NCBI GenBank assembly: GCA_903828645.1
Contig: CAIKNA010000249.1
Coordinates: 1-47,624, forward strand
Direction: 5' to 3'
Origin: an uncultured Bacteroidales bacterium
Lineage (GTDB): Bacteria; Bacteroidota; Bacteroidia; Bacteroidales; FEN-979
DNA length: 47,624 nucleotides
The notes beneath the pieces were generated by a model that made no database searches, had not been told where the DNA came from, and saw only the letters and a list, made by a program, of their open reading frames with translations. Each line of letters begins with the position of its first letter. Position 1 is the stretch's first letter. This document shows, piece by piece, positions 34,996 to 42,784 of the stretch. The position numbers and the translations under genes were made by a program.

Positions 34996-35940
34996 ATGAA
35001 GAAATTAACCTATTTCCCGGGTTGTTCTGCACATGGCACCAGTGAGGAGTTTGACAGCACCCTAAAGCTGGTGCTGAAAACCCTGGATGTTGAACTGGAA
35101 GACATTCCCGACTGGAATTGCTGCGGGGCCACCTCTGCACATGTGATGACCGAGAACCTGGCCTATGCGCTTCCGATGCGCAACCTCGTGCTGGCCGAAA
35201 AACTGGAAAACACCACCATGGGGATCGCCTGCGCATCCTGCTACCAGCGCATGAAGGTTACCAAGGTGCACATGGATGAAAATCCGGAGCTGGCAAAGCG
35301 GATCAACACCACTGTGGTGGAGGAGGGCACTTACCAGGGAAAAGTCGACGTGAAGTCGATGCTGCAATATGCCTACGAGGATATCGGACTTGACATCATC
35401 AAAAGCAAGGTGACAAAGCCCCTTAACGGTTTGAAAGTAGCCTGCTATTATGGCTGCCTGCTTACCCGGCCCAAAAACATTACCAAATTCGATTCCCCGG
35501 AGTACCCGGTTTCGATGGACCAGATCTGCGAGGCTTTGGGAGCTACCGCCACCGAATTTGACTATAAGACCGAATGCTGCGGTGCCTCTTTCTCCATCTC
35601 CAATACCGAGGTTGTTGAAAACCTGAGCGGCCAGATCCTGGCCATGGCCAAAGAGAGCGGCGCGCACGCCATCGTGGTGGCCTGCCCGCTGTGCCAGTCG
35701 AACCTCGATATGCGTCAGCCCGACATTGAAAAAAAACAGGGAATTAAATACGATATCCCGATTTTTTATTTTACGCAACTCATGGCTCTTGCTTTCGGTT
35801 ACCCGATCGATCAGCTGAAGTTCCCCAAGCACATTGTTCCTGTTGAAGGCGCATTGGCCAACATCGGAAAGGTTGAGCCGGTTCCTGAGAAGGTAAAGAA
35901 ACCCATCAAAGCTGTTGAAGCAGAAAGCGAGGTCAAATAA
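34996..35940 (+). CDS. hdrB: Heterodisulfide reductase-like subunit B (HdrB)
   Basis: The subunit that reduces the disulfide in HdrABC complexes (314 residues). It carries two full CCG domains whose cysteines bind the unusual noncubane [4Fe-4S] clusters: Cys 10, 42, 43, 79, 82 (FPGCS, NCCGA, CASC) and Cys 150 or 154, 194, 195, 230, 233 (CYYGC, ECCGA, CPLC). The spacing is that of methanogen HdrB, so the disulfide-cleaving centre looks intact. The C-terminal tail (about 280-314) is charged and probably flexible. Its stop overlaps the hdrA start (TAATG). The natural disulfide is unknown: methanogens use CoM-S-S-CoB and sulfate reducers are thought to use DsrC, and neither is encoded here. Confidence 0.95.
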   Translation: MKKLTYFPGCSAHGTSEEFDSTLKLVLKTLDVELEDIPDWNCCGATSAHVMTENLAYALPMRNLVLAEKLENTTMGIACASCYQRMKVTKVHMDENPELAKRINTTVVEEGTYQGKVDVKSMLQYAYEDIGLDIIKSKVTKPLNGLKVACYYGCLLTRPKNITKFDSPEYPVSMDQICEALGATATEFDYKTECCGASFSISNTEVVENLSGQILAMAKESGAHAIVVACPLCQSNLDMRQPDIEKKQGIKYDIPIFYFTQLMALAFGYPIDQLKFPKHIVPVEGALANIGKVEPVPEKVKKPIKAVEAESEVK

Positions 35941-37913
35941 TGGCAAGAGTAGGAGTTTTCGTTTGTTTTTGCGGCGCCAATATTGCCGATTATGTGGATG
36001 TCCCCCAGGTTGTTGAGGAGGTAAAACGCATCAGGGAGGTCAAGTTTGCCACGGAATACAAATACATGTGCTCCGATCCGGGGCAGGGGATGATCCGCGA
36101 TGCCATTGTGCAGCACAAACTCACCTCCATTGTGGTGGCGGCCTGTTCGCCGCGAATGCATGAAAAAACTTTCCGCAAGGCTTTGTCGGATGCCGGCATG
36201 AACCCTTACCTGCTGGAGGTTGCCAACATCCGCGAACATTCATCCTGGGTGCATCAGAAAGATAAAAAGGCCGCCACGAGCAAAGCCATGGACCTCTGCC
36301 GCATGGCGGTCGCCAAATCCATTGCCAACGAGCAACTGCATGAAATATCGGTCCCGGTAACCAAGCGCGCCCTCGTGATCGGCGGCGGAATTGCAGGGAT
36401 CCAGGCAGCCCTCGACATTGCCGATGCCCGCATCCCGGTAGTCCTTGTTGAAAGAAGTCCATCCATCGGGGGTAAAATGGCCCAGCTTGATGAGACCTTC
36501 CCGACACTTGACTGTGCACAATGCATCCTCACGCCAAAAATGGTGGATGTAGCCTCCCATCCCTACATTGAACTCATTCCCTATTCCGAGGTTATTGAAT
36601 TGCAGGGATTTGTAGGCAATTACAAAGTAAAGATCAGGAAGAAGGCATCCTATGTGAACTTCAAAACCTGTACAGGTTGCGGTGCCTGCTGGCAGAAATG
36701 CCCGGTAAAGGTTCCAAACGAATACAACATGGGCATCGACAAGCGGAAAGCGATCTATACGCCATTTCCGCAGGCTGTGCCCAACAAGCCTGTGATCGAT
36801 GCCGAACATTGCACCATGCTCCTGAAAGGGAAGTGCGGCATCTGTGCCAAGGTTTGTGAAAAGGGGTCGATTGACTATACCATGCAGGATGAGATCATTG
36901 AACGTGAGATCGGAGCGGTTGTTGTGGCAACCGGGTACGACATGTGGGACCCTGCACCATACGAAGAATACGGCGTTGGCCGGTTTAAAGACATCATCAC
37001 CTCGCTCGAATTTGAACGCATGGTTTCGGCCAACGGTCCTACCAACGGGGTTCCGGTGCGACCATCTGACGGCAAGGTTCCAAAGAATGTTGTTTTCATC
37101 AAATGCGTCGGTTCACGCGATGAGGCCAAGGGGATCGAATACTGTTCGAAAATATGCTGCATGTACACCACCAAGCATACCATCCTGCTGCACCATAAAG
37201 TGCACGATTCCCATGCTTATGTTTTTTACATGGATATCCGCGCTGCAGGAAAGGGGTACGAAGAGTTTGTCAAGAAAGCCCAGGTTGACACGGGTACGAC
37301 CTATCTGCGTGGCCGCGTTTCTAAAATTTACCGGAAGGGCGACAAGCTGATGGTTCGGGGCGAGGATGCCCAGATCGGCCAGGTAGTTGAAGTGGAGGCT
37401 GATCTTGTAGTTCTTGCCACGGCAGTATCTGCTCCCAAAGATAATCCTGAACTCGCACGCATGCTGGGAATCTCCTATGATAAATATGGTTACCTGTCGG
37501 AAGCACATCCCAAACTGCGTCCGGTCGAAACAGCCAAGGCGGGGATTTTCCTGGCCGGCTGTACCCAGGCACCCAAGGATATTCCTGAAACAGTATCGCA
37601 GGCTTCGGCCTGCGCAGCCAAGGTTTGCGGCCTCTTTGCCGGAGATACCATGAAGAAGGACCCGATGGTATCCACCATCAGCAATGAATATTGCTCAGGG
37701 TGCCAGAATTGTGTGAAAGTTTGCCCCTATGGTGCCATCGTTACCGACGAGGTTCCCATCGGATACGGTTCGAAGGAGTTGCGCACCGTTGCCAAAATCA
37801 ACGAAGGCGTTTGCCAGGGTTGCGGATCGTGTGTGGCTATTTGCCGCAGCACGGCCATCACGCTTGCCGGGTTTACCGATCCACAAATTATTAACGAGAT
37901 AGTTTCAATCTGA
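35940..37913 (+). CDS. hdrA: Heterodisulfide reductase-like subunit A (HdrA), flavin bifurcation subunit
   Basis: The FAD and iron-sulfur core subunit, 657 residues, of normal length. The N-terminal domain (1-140) includes VFVCFCGANI and VVAACSPRMHEKTFR. The Rossmann FAD site is at about 144-180 (ALVIGGGIAGIQAAL, ERSPSIGGKMAQLDETFP). Cys 192 and 195 (DCAQCILTPKM) and the clusters CTGCGACWQKCPV (244-255) and CGICAKVCEKG (299-309) follow. The C-terminus has two ferredoxin motifs, CSGCQNCVKVCP (585-596) and CQGCGSCVAIC (625-635). HdrA splits electron pairs between a low-potential (ferredoxin) and a high-potential (HdrB) branch. It starts on the last base of the hdrB stop and its own stop overlaps flxD, so translation is coupled. 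Call is secure. Confidence 0.95.
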   Translation: MARVGVFVCFCGANIADYVDVPQVVEEVKRIREVKFATEYKYMCSDPGQGMIRDAIVQHKLTSIVVAACSPRMHEKTFRKALSDAGMNPYLLEVANIREHSSWVHQKDKKAATSKAMDLCRMAVAKSIANEQLHEISVPVTKRALVIGGGIAGIQAALDIADARIPVVLVERSPSIGGKMAQLDETFPTLDCAQCILTPKMVDVASHPYIELIPYSEVIELQGFVGNYKVKIRKKASYVNFKTCTGCGACWQKCPVKVPNEYNMGIDKRKAIYTPFPQAVPNKPVIDAEHCTMLLKGKCGICAKVCEKGSIDYTMQDEIIEREIGAVVVATGYDMWDPAPYEEYGVGRFKDIITSLEFERMVSANGPTNGVPVRPSDGKVPKNVVFIKCVGSRDEAKGIEYCSKICCMYTTKHTILLHHKVHDSHAYVFYMDIRAAGKGYEEFVKKAQVDTGTTYLRGRVSKIYRKGDKLMVRGEDAQIGQVVEVEADLVVLATAVSAPKDNPELARMLGISYDKYGYLSEAHPKLRPVETAKAGIFLAGCTQAPKDIPETVSQASACAAKVCGLFAGDTMKKDPMVSTISNEYCSGCQNCVKVCPYGAIVTDEVPIGYGSKELRTVAKINEGVCQGCGSCVAICRSTAITLAGFTDPQIINEIVSI

Positions 37914-38398
37914 TGGAAACAGAAGTAAAAGATCAACTTGTAAGCATTGAAAAGCCCCAGCTGATCGCCCCTCCCAACTGGGAGCCGGTGATCATGGGCA
38001 TTTTGTGCAACTGGTGTTCCTATGCCGGGTCGGACCTTACCGGAACTTCCAGGATCCAGTATCCGCCCAACATCCGCATCATCCGCGTGCCCTGTTCCTC
38101 GCGCGTCGATCCGTGGTTCCTGATCAAGTCGTTGCAGACTACTGCCGATGGCGTACTTGTTTCCGGCTGCCATCCGGGCGACTGCCACTACATCAGCGGG
38201 AATTACTATGCCCGCCGCCGTTTCCTGGTCACAAAAAAACTGCTGAACTTCGTGGGTTTTCATGAGGACAGGATCCAGTTTTCGTGGGTTTCTGCTGCCG
38301 AAGGGCCAAAATTTGCCAAAGTGGTGAACAAGGTGACCGAAGACATCAAAAAGCTCGGCCCGCTTCATTTGTACAAAAAAGAAAATTTCGAAAAGTGA
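37913..38398 (+). CDS. flxD: FlxD / MvhD-like [2Fe-2S] electron transfer protein
   Basis: 161 residues of the MvhD family, which delivers electrons to HdrA. The family core is clear: MGILCNWCSYAGSDLTG, RIIRVPCSSRVDP, GVLVSGCHPGDCHYISGN, followed by a helix-rich end with the motif RIQFSWVSAAEGPKFAKVV. Cysteines 32, 35, 61, 86 and 91 supply the cluster ligands. The start ATG overlaps the hdrA stop (TGATG), and its own stop overlaps the flxC start in the same way. In methanogens MvhD links a hydrogenase to HdrA; here the neighbours are flxCBA, so the electron source should be NADH and not hydrogen. Confidence 0.93.
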   Translation: METEVKDQLVSIEKPQLIAPPNWEPVIMGILCNWCSYAGSDLTGTSRIQYPPNIRIIRVPCSSRVDPWFLIKSLQTTADGVLVSGCHPGDCHYISGNYYARRRFLVTKKLLNFVGFHEDRIQFSWVSAAEGPKFAKVVNKVTEDIKKLGPLHLYKKENFEK

Positions 38399-39255
38399 TG
38401 AACTACACGAAACAGATCCAGGAGATAGCGGCGAAGCTGTTTGCCGAAGGAAAGATCGACGTGTTCGTTGGTTACCGGATGAACGGTTTCGACGACAACC
38501 AGGTCCCTGTGCTGATCACCGGTCCGCAGGAGGTTTCCAGACTGGTGTTCACCGACAAATCGGTTTTTAACCTCGTGAATTACCTCAAGACCGATCACAC
38601 ACGCAGAAAGCGTGTCGGGCTCGTGGTGAAGGGGTGCGACAGCCGTTCGCTGAACCTGATGCTGACGGAAAGCCAGGTGAAACGTGAAAATCTTTACGTG
38701 GTTGGGATATGCTGCGAAGGTGTGGTTGACGATGCCGGCCGGAAAATGCAGAACTGCACGGAGTGCATGGTTCCCGATGCGGTGGTGAGCGATGAACTGC
38801 TGGGAACTCCCTCTAACATAGGGCTTCAGCCCTATGCAGTGAACCCGGATATCGCAGTACTGGCTGAAAAGCCTCTTCCCGAGCGTGCAGCCTATTTCGA
38901 AGAGGTATTTGAAAACTGCATCCGCTGCAATGCCTGCCGCCACTCCTGCCCGCTCTGTTATTGTGCCAAGTGCTGCATCGACCAGGAAACCGCCACCCTT
39001 TATAACGGCGCAAATACCACCTCCGGGGCCTTTCATGCCCTGATGACATGGTCGCTTCACCTGGCAGGCCGCTGCGTTGATTGCCGCAACTGCGAGAAAG
39101 CGTGTCCAAGTCACCTTCCGTTGCACCTGCTCCATAAGCAGAACGAAAGCGTGATCTATGAGAACTTCCAGGAGCACCTTGCCGGGGTTATCCCGGGTGA
39201 CCGTGGCGCCTTCTATAAATACAGTATGCAAGATCCCGATGATTTCATCATGTAA
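38398..39255 (+). CDS. flxC: FlxC-like iron-sulfur protein
   Basis: 285 residues. Start at 38398 (MNYTKQIQEIAAKLF), overlapping the flxD stop by one base; a longer frame upstream reads through flxD and is rejected. The N-terminal half resembles F420-hydrogenase beta-like or hydrogenase beta-like domains (VFVGYRMNGF, RVGLVVKGCDSRSLNLML, VVGICCEGVVD, Cys 120 and 123). The C-terminal half is a dicluster ferredoxin domain: Cys 174, 177, 180, 184, a cysteine knot CYCAKCC (187-193), and Cys 226, 229, 232, 236 (CVDCRNCEKACPS). It is expected to relay electrons within the Flx module. A 20-base palindrome lies inside the linker at about residues 140-146. Confidence 0.88.
   Translation: MNYTKQIQEIAAKLFAEGKIDVFVGYRMNGFDDNQVPVLITGPQEVSRLVFTDKSVFNLVNYLKTDHTRRKRVGLVVKGCDSRSLNLMLTESQVKRENLYVVGICCEGVVDDAGRKMQNCTECMVPDAVVSDELLGTPSNIGLQPYAVNPDIAVLAEKPLPERAAYFEEVFENCIRCNACRHSCPLCYCAKCCIDQETATLYNGANTTSGAFHALMTWSLHLAGRCVDCRNCEKACPSHLPLHLLHKQNESVIYENFQEHLAGVIPGDRGAFYKYSMQDPDDFIM
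38817..38836. repeat. 20-base palindrome inside flxC
   Basis: CATAGGGCT and AGCCCTATG are perfect 9-base arms around a TC centre. It is read in frame and encodes part of the segment SNIGLQPYAV in the linker between the two halves of FlxC. Confidence 0.8.
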
Positions 39256-39270
39256 TCCGAATCAATCCTT

Positions 39271-40344
39271 ATGAGCGTTGAAACATTTGTTACCGATAAA
39301 GCCGGCTTGCACAAATTCTACGAGGCCGTCATGGCCAGTCGCGAAACCTATGCCCCGGTAGAAAAATTCGGCAAATTTGATTTTAAACGGGTAACCCGTC
39401 TTACGGAGTGCGATCCAGAGTCGCCCATTGCCACGACTCAGAGCATCAAACCGCTTTTCTTCCCGCGATCGGCCAAGGTGATGAAGTACCTTGCCACCAG
39501 CGCCGGAACAGAAGTGTCGGAAGTGGATGAAGATCCGCTGGCGGTGAAACGGGTCATCCTGGGCGCAAAACATTGCGATGCACGCAGCCTGCAGGTGCTT
39601 GATAAAGTTTACAACTGGGACTACATCGACACCGATTACCAGAAACGCCGCGAAAATACGGTGATCATTTCGACCCGCTGCGACCAGGCCGGCACCCACT
39701 GTTTCTGCACTTCGCTCGATTACGATGTGGAAAACCTTGATGCCATGGATGTGGTCATCGTAAATGGCGCAGACGGAAAGATATACATAAAGGCAAGAAC
39801 GCCCAAAGGAGAAAACTTCCTGACAGAATTGAATACTGAATATCGAATATTGAATATCGAATCTCAAATGTCGGAGGAGGATAAATACGGAGAGATGAAA
39901 AAGCAGTATGAATCTTTCACAGGGTCTTTCCGTTTAAAAATGGACTACAAGGAGGTAAACGCGAAACTGTCAAAGATCTTCGACACCCCCGAGTTTGAAA
40001 ATGTGTCGGGAAATTGCGTAAGTTGCAACACCTGTGCATTTGTTTGTCCGACCTGCCACTGCTTTAAAATCTCGGATGAGAAGGTGAAGGATACGGGCGT
40101 TCGTTACAAGAGTTATGACTCCTGCAACAACGGCTATTTCACCCTGATGGCCGGAGGACACAACCCGCGCCCGGTGAAGTACCGCCGCTGGCGTCAGCGG
40201 GCCATGCACAAATTTGTCTATTACAAGGAACGCTTTGGTGAAAACCTTTGCGTCGGATGCGGCAAATGCACCATCGCCTGCCCGGTGAATATTAGCATTT
40301 TTGAGGTTGTTAATCAGGTTTCTTCTGCTGCGATGCAGGAATGA
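39271..40344 (+). CDS. flxB: FlxB-like dicluster iron-sulfur protein
   Basis: 357 residues of the hydrogenase beta-subunit / AsrA-like family. The N-terminal part contains IKPLFFPRSAKVMKYL, VILGAKHCDARSL and STRCDQAGTHCFCTSL, typical of this group. The C-terminal part holds two [4Fe-4S] sites: Cys 249, 252, 255, 259 (CVSCNTCAFVCPTCHC) and Cys 327, 330, 333, 337 (CVGCGKCTIACPV). It probably hands electrons from FlxA to FlxC/FlxD. At residues 186-200 the chain contains ELNTEYRILNIESQM, encoded by a GAATATTGAATATCGAA-type repeat that looks like an insertion. It begins 15 bp after flxC and ends 109 bp before flxA. Confidence 0.88.
   Translation: MSVETFVTDKAGLHKFYEAVMASRETYAPVEKFGKFDFKRVTRLTECDPESPIATTQSIKPLFFPRSAKVMKYLATSAGTEVSEVDEDPLAVKRVILGAKHCDARSLQVLDKVYNWDYIDTDYQKRRENTVIISTRCDQAGTHCFCTSLDYDVENLDAMDVVIVNGADGKIYIKARTPKGENFLTELNTEYRILNIESQMSEEDKYGEMKKQYESFTGSFRLKMDYKEVNAKLSKIFDTPEFENVSGNCVSCNTCAFVCPTCHCFKISDEKVKDTGVRYKSYDSCNNGYFTLMAGGHNPRPVKYRRWRQRAMHKFVYYKERFGENLCVGCGKCTIACPVNISIFEVVNQVSSAAMQE
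39826..39870. repeat. GAATAT(T/C)GAA-type repeat inside flxB
   Basis: An AT-rich series of GAAT, GAATAC, GAATATCGAATATTGAATATCGAAT units, read in frame as residues 186-200 of FlxB. On the minus strand it reads as FDIQYSIFSIQF, which I know as a product of frequent intergenic repeats in Bacteroidota. Confidence 0.7.
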
Positions 40345-40348
40345 GGGA

Positions 40349-40411
40349 AATGCGAACAATGCGAACAATGAAAACAATGAAAGCAATGCAAGGAATGAAA
40401 GAAATGCAGGG
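40349..40411 (+). repeat. Seven tandem 9-bp units between flxB and flxA
   Basis: Units begin at 40349, 40358, 40367, 40376, 40385, 40394 and 40403, all starting AATG: AATGCGAAC twice exactly, then AATGAAAAC, AATGAAAGC, AATGCAAGG, AATGAAAGA, AATGCAGGG. They start 5 bp after the flxB stop and fill most of the 109-bp gap. Confidence 0.85.
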
Positions 40412-40453
40412 TGTTTATTTCGTTGCTGTTTTTACAATTTAGTTACAGTCTAT

Positions 40454-41287
40454 ATGGAAAAGCTACTCGTCCCGATGTTATGCAAGGTTGACAAAGTCAT
40501 CCAGGAAACTCCCGATATCCGCACCTATCGCCTGAAATTCAGGGAGGAGGGAATGATGGAAAAATTCACCTATTTACCCGGCCAGTTTGTTGAATTTTCG
40601 CTTCTTGGTTCGGGCGAATGTACTTTTTGCATTGCCTCTTCCGCCACGCGGTTGGGATATTTCGACTGTTCCATCAAAAAAGCAGGCGTTGTTACCGCCG
40701 ACATGCACCTCAGCCTGGAAGAAGGTGACGAGGTGGGCATCCGCGGTCCCTTCGGAAACTGGTTCCCGCTTGAGGAGCTCAAGGGGAAAAACCTGTTGTT
40801 TATTGGCGGTGGTATCGGCCTGGCCCCGTTGCGCTCGCTGATCCAGTACTGCATCGACAACCGCAATGATTACAAGGATTTCACGATCCTCTACGGTGCC
40901 CGCACCTCGGACGGCATGTGCTACAAGGATGAGATCAGGGAATGGCAGGATAACAAAAGCCTGAAGGTGGTCCTGACCATCGACCAACCGGAAGAAACCT
41001 GGACAACCAATGTCGGGGTTGTGCCCAAAATACTCGAGGAGGTGGTTATGCCCGTGATCGAGAACACCAAGGTGATCACCTGCGGCCCGCCGATTATGAT
41101 CAAATACACCATCCAGTCGCTGGTTAAACTCGGCTTCGCCGACAAGGATATCATCACCACCCTGGAGATGAAGATGCAGTGCGGTTTGGGCAAATGCGGC
41201 CGGTGCAACATCGGTTCGACTTATGTTTGCAAGGACGGGCCGGTATTTACCAATGAGCAGTTGAAATCATTGCCCGACGAGTTCTGA
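40454..41287 (+). CDS. flxA: FlxA-like NAD(P)H-binding flavoprotein (hydrogenase gamma-type)
   Basis: 277 residues of the ferredoxin-NADP reductase-like family that includes hydrogenase gamma subunits and the electron-transfer subunit of dihydroorotate dehydrogenase B. An FAD beta-barrel (about 8-105) has YLPGQFVEFSL and VGIRGPFGNWF. The NAD(P)-binding domain (110-235) has FIGGGIGLAPLRSLI, ILYGARTSDGMCYKDE and VITCGPPIM. A C-terminal [2Fe-2S] site uses Cys 243, 248, 251, 259 (CGLGKCGRCN, YVC). The usual flavin-site segment around residues 56-63 is ECTFCIASS, with Cys in place of the common Ser or Arg types. I chose the ATG at 40454 because the frame upstream of it is only the 9-bp repeat. NADH is the inferred donor to the Flx-Hdr complex. 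Confidence 0.9.
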   Translation: MEKLLVPMLCKVDKVIQETPDIRTYRLKFREEGMMEKFTYLPGQFVEFSLLGSGECTFCIASSATRLGYFDCSIKKAGVVTADMHLSLEEGDEVGIRGPFGNWFPLEELKGKNLLFIGGGIGLAPLRSLIQYCIDNRNDYKDFTILYGARTSDGMCYKDEIREWQDNKSLKVVLTIDQPEETWTTNVGVVPKILEEVVMPVIENTKVITCGPPIMIKYTIQSLVKLGFADKDIITTLEMKMQCGLGKCGRCNIGSTYVCKDGPVFTNEQLKSLPDEF

Positions 41288-41308
41288 CCTCTGATAATCA
41301 GCTGTACC

Positions 41309-42229
41309 TTATTCTTTGATTATTTTCTGCTGCATCGTCCACCGTTCCCCTGTGATCGCCAGCAGGTAGACACCTCTTGGCAAATCACTGATGTCGAGGA
41401 GGTTTGAGTTGCCGGTCAATTCTTTTTGCACGACGATTTTTCCAAAAATATTGTAAACCAAAAGGTGCGAATCCTTGCATGAACCCGGTTCAATGGTTAT
41501 TTTACCTGCGGAGGGATTAGGGTAGATCCTGATTTTTCCCGGGGAGTCATTATTTCCAAGCCCTGTGGCAACGTCCTTCATGCAACGAATGCTGAATCCG
41601 TATTTTTTGGAGCCGGGATTATGATCAACCCCGGCAAACTGGTTCCACATATAAGTGCTCCAGGCCATCGATCCATTGTACGCGGTAGATGTCCACCAAA
41701 GGCCATTTTCACCGATCGTTCTGAAATTATTATTCAGAGGGTCACGCATGCCGCCCGGAAGTCCGGTAAAACCGGAACTGTTGGTCGCCCCGGTATTGGG
41801 ATTCAGCCAGTGCAACGTACCTGCTTCTTTCATCTGGCCTCCTGCAACGGTGTTTCCCCCCAGAAATGTTTCCGCCGCTGTCCATTCGGCATTTGAGGAT
41901 ATGCGCCAGCCTGAAGGACAAAGATTGCGGGTGTCGGTTGCCGCGTACCAGTTGTACAATGGACCATAAACCGAATCATGGGAAACCGAATCATTGTCAT
42001 AATAGCATCTGGCTCCCGATGTAAGTCCTGCCCATGCACCGGATGCAGTGACATTGGGTATGGGATCCCCGTTGTTGTAATGTGTTGTTCTCAGGTTTTC
42101 TTTTAACCAGACCTGGGTGCCGATAACGACTGTATCATATAGATTGCCGTCGGCATCGGCAACTGTTTGGGATTGATTTCTAATTGTAAAAAAAGCAAGC
42201 CCTGCTAAAATTAAAAGTGTTCTTTTCAT
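41309..42229 (-). CDS. FISUMP-domain protein with T9SS type A sorting domain
   Basis: 306 residues. I choose the start at 42229 (MKRTLLILAGLAFF), which opens directly into a signal peptide; the frame extends 15 codons further upstream without a better start. The central domain (about 20-230) is of the Fibrobacter succinogenes major paralogous type: VADADGNLYDTVVIGTQVW, LKENLRTTHYNNGDPIP, YGPLYNWYAATD, LCPSGWRISSNAEWTAAE, GGMRDPLNNNFRTIGENGLWWTST and YGFSIRCMKD. The last roughly 75 residues are a T9SS sorting domain (IRIYPNPSAGKITIE to MQQKIIKE). It should be exported and anchored or released at the cell surface; no activity is known for this domain. Convergent with flxA, 21 bp apart. Confidence 0.9.
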   Translation of the reverse strand: MKRTLLILAGLAFFTIRNQSQTVADADGNLYDTVVIGTQVWLKENLRTTHYNNGDPIPNVTASGAWAGLTSGARCYYDNDSVSHDSVYGPLYNWYAATDTRNLCPSGWRISSNAEWTAAETFLGGNTVAGGQMKEAGTLHWLNPNTGATNSSGFTGLPGGMRDPLNNNFRTIGENGLWWTSTAYNGSMAWSTYMWNQFAGVDHNPGSKKYGFSIRCMKDVATGLGNNDSPGKIRIYPNPSAGKITIEPGSCKDSHLLVYNIFGKIVVQKELTGNSNLLDISDLPRGVYLLAITGERWTMQQKIIKE

Positions 42230-42334
42230 ATTTTTATTGTTTATCATTGAAAATTCATGTTGATGTTGCGGCACAGGAATAGCCGGTCAGGAGGGTAAGT
42301 CCTTACGAAAAGCATTGCATTGTAAAAACAGTGA

Positions 42335-42739
42335 TTACCTCGAAATAAACGGCACGATTGCGGCGATGACGCCGGTACACACCACGACCATGATGAAGAG
42401 ATTGTACCTGACGTTGTAATTGCCGAGGAGCGATTCATCGTAGTATTTGGACACATTCTGGTCTTTGTACATGGACATGAGTCCGGTCACAAGTTTTGTT
42501 CGGGTTTGCCGCCCTTTTAGCAGCCCGATGATGACCACGACATTTACGAGTACAATCAGGGTGACAAAAACGAACATGACGATGAGGGCCGAATTTACGG
42601 TTCTCGATTTTTCGGCCATGCCCGAATTGATTCCCAGGGTGATCAGGTTGAGGATGATGGCGGTAAGGATAAAGATGATATCCGTTTTTGTGTTTTGCTC
42701 CAGTTCTTTTGTGATGTGGTTATGAACAAATTCCAACAT
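42335..42739 (-). CDS. Three-helix membrane protein, 134 aa
   Basis: A small integral membrane protein. The cytosolic N-terminus (LEFVHNHITKELEQNTKTD) is followed by hydrophobic segments at about 20-38, 49-73 and 113-132 (IIFILTAIILNLITLGI, SALIVMFVFVTLIVLVNVVVIIGLL and YNLFIMVVVCTGVIAAIVPF). A polar stretch between helices 2 and 3 (about 75-110) contains many charged residues. The pattern resembles small membrane proteins such as those with a Pycsar- or SLATT-like layout, but I cannot support that family from sequence. It follows the 193-residue periplasmic protein at 45 bp and is likely co-transcribed with it. Function unknown. Confidence 0.75.
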   Translation of the reverse strand: MLEFVHNHITKELEQNTKTDIIFILTAIILNLITLGINSGMAEKSRTVNSALIVMFVFVTLIVLVNVVVIIGLLKGRQTRTKLVTGLMSMYKDQNVSKYYDESLLGNYNVRYNLFIMVVVCTGVIAAIVPFISR

Positions 42740-42784
42740 GGTTGCCTCCTTTGTTTTGGATGATTATTTTTATCAAAATTAACA

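Noticed and set aside
38284-38397. N-terminal extension of flxC
   Set aside because: The 38 upstream codons lie inside flxD in another frame; the ATG at 38398 gives the typical overlapping stop/start.
34394-39867. Long minus-strand open frames opposite the hdr-flx genes (for example 34394-35236, 35062-35946, 38365-39231)
   Set aside because: They are antisense to genes with intact cluster motifs, are low in family-like patterns and have no start context. They arise from the codon bias of the real genes.
42335-42739. SLATT/Pycsar-type defence effector
   Set aside because: The three-helix layout is only superficially similar; no cyclase or nucleotide-sensing partner is present and no motif could be matched.
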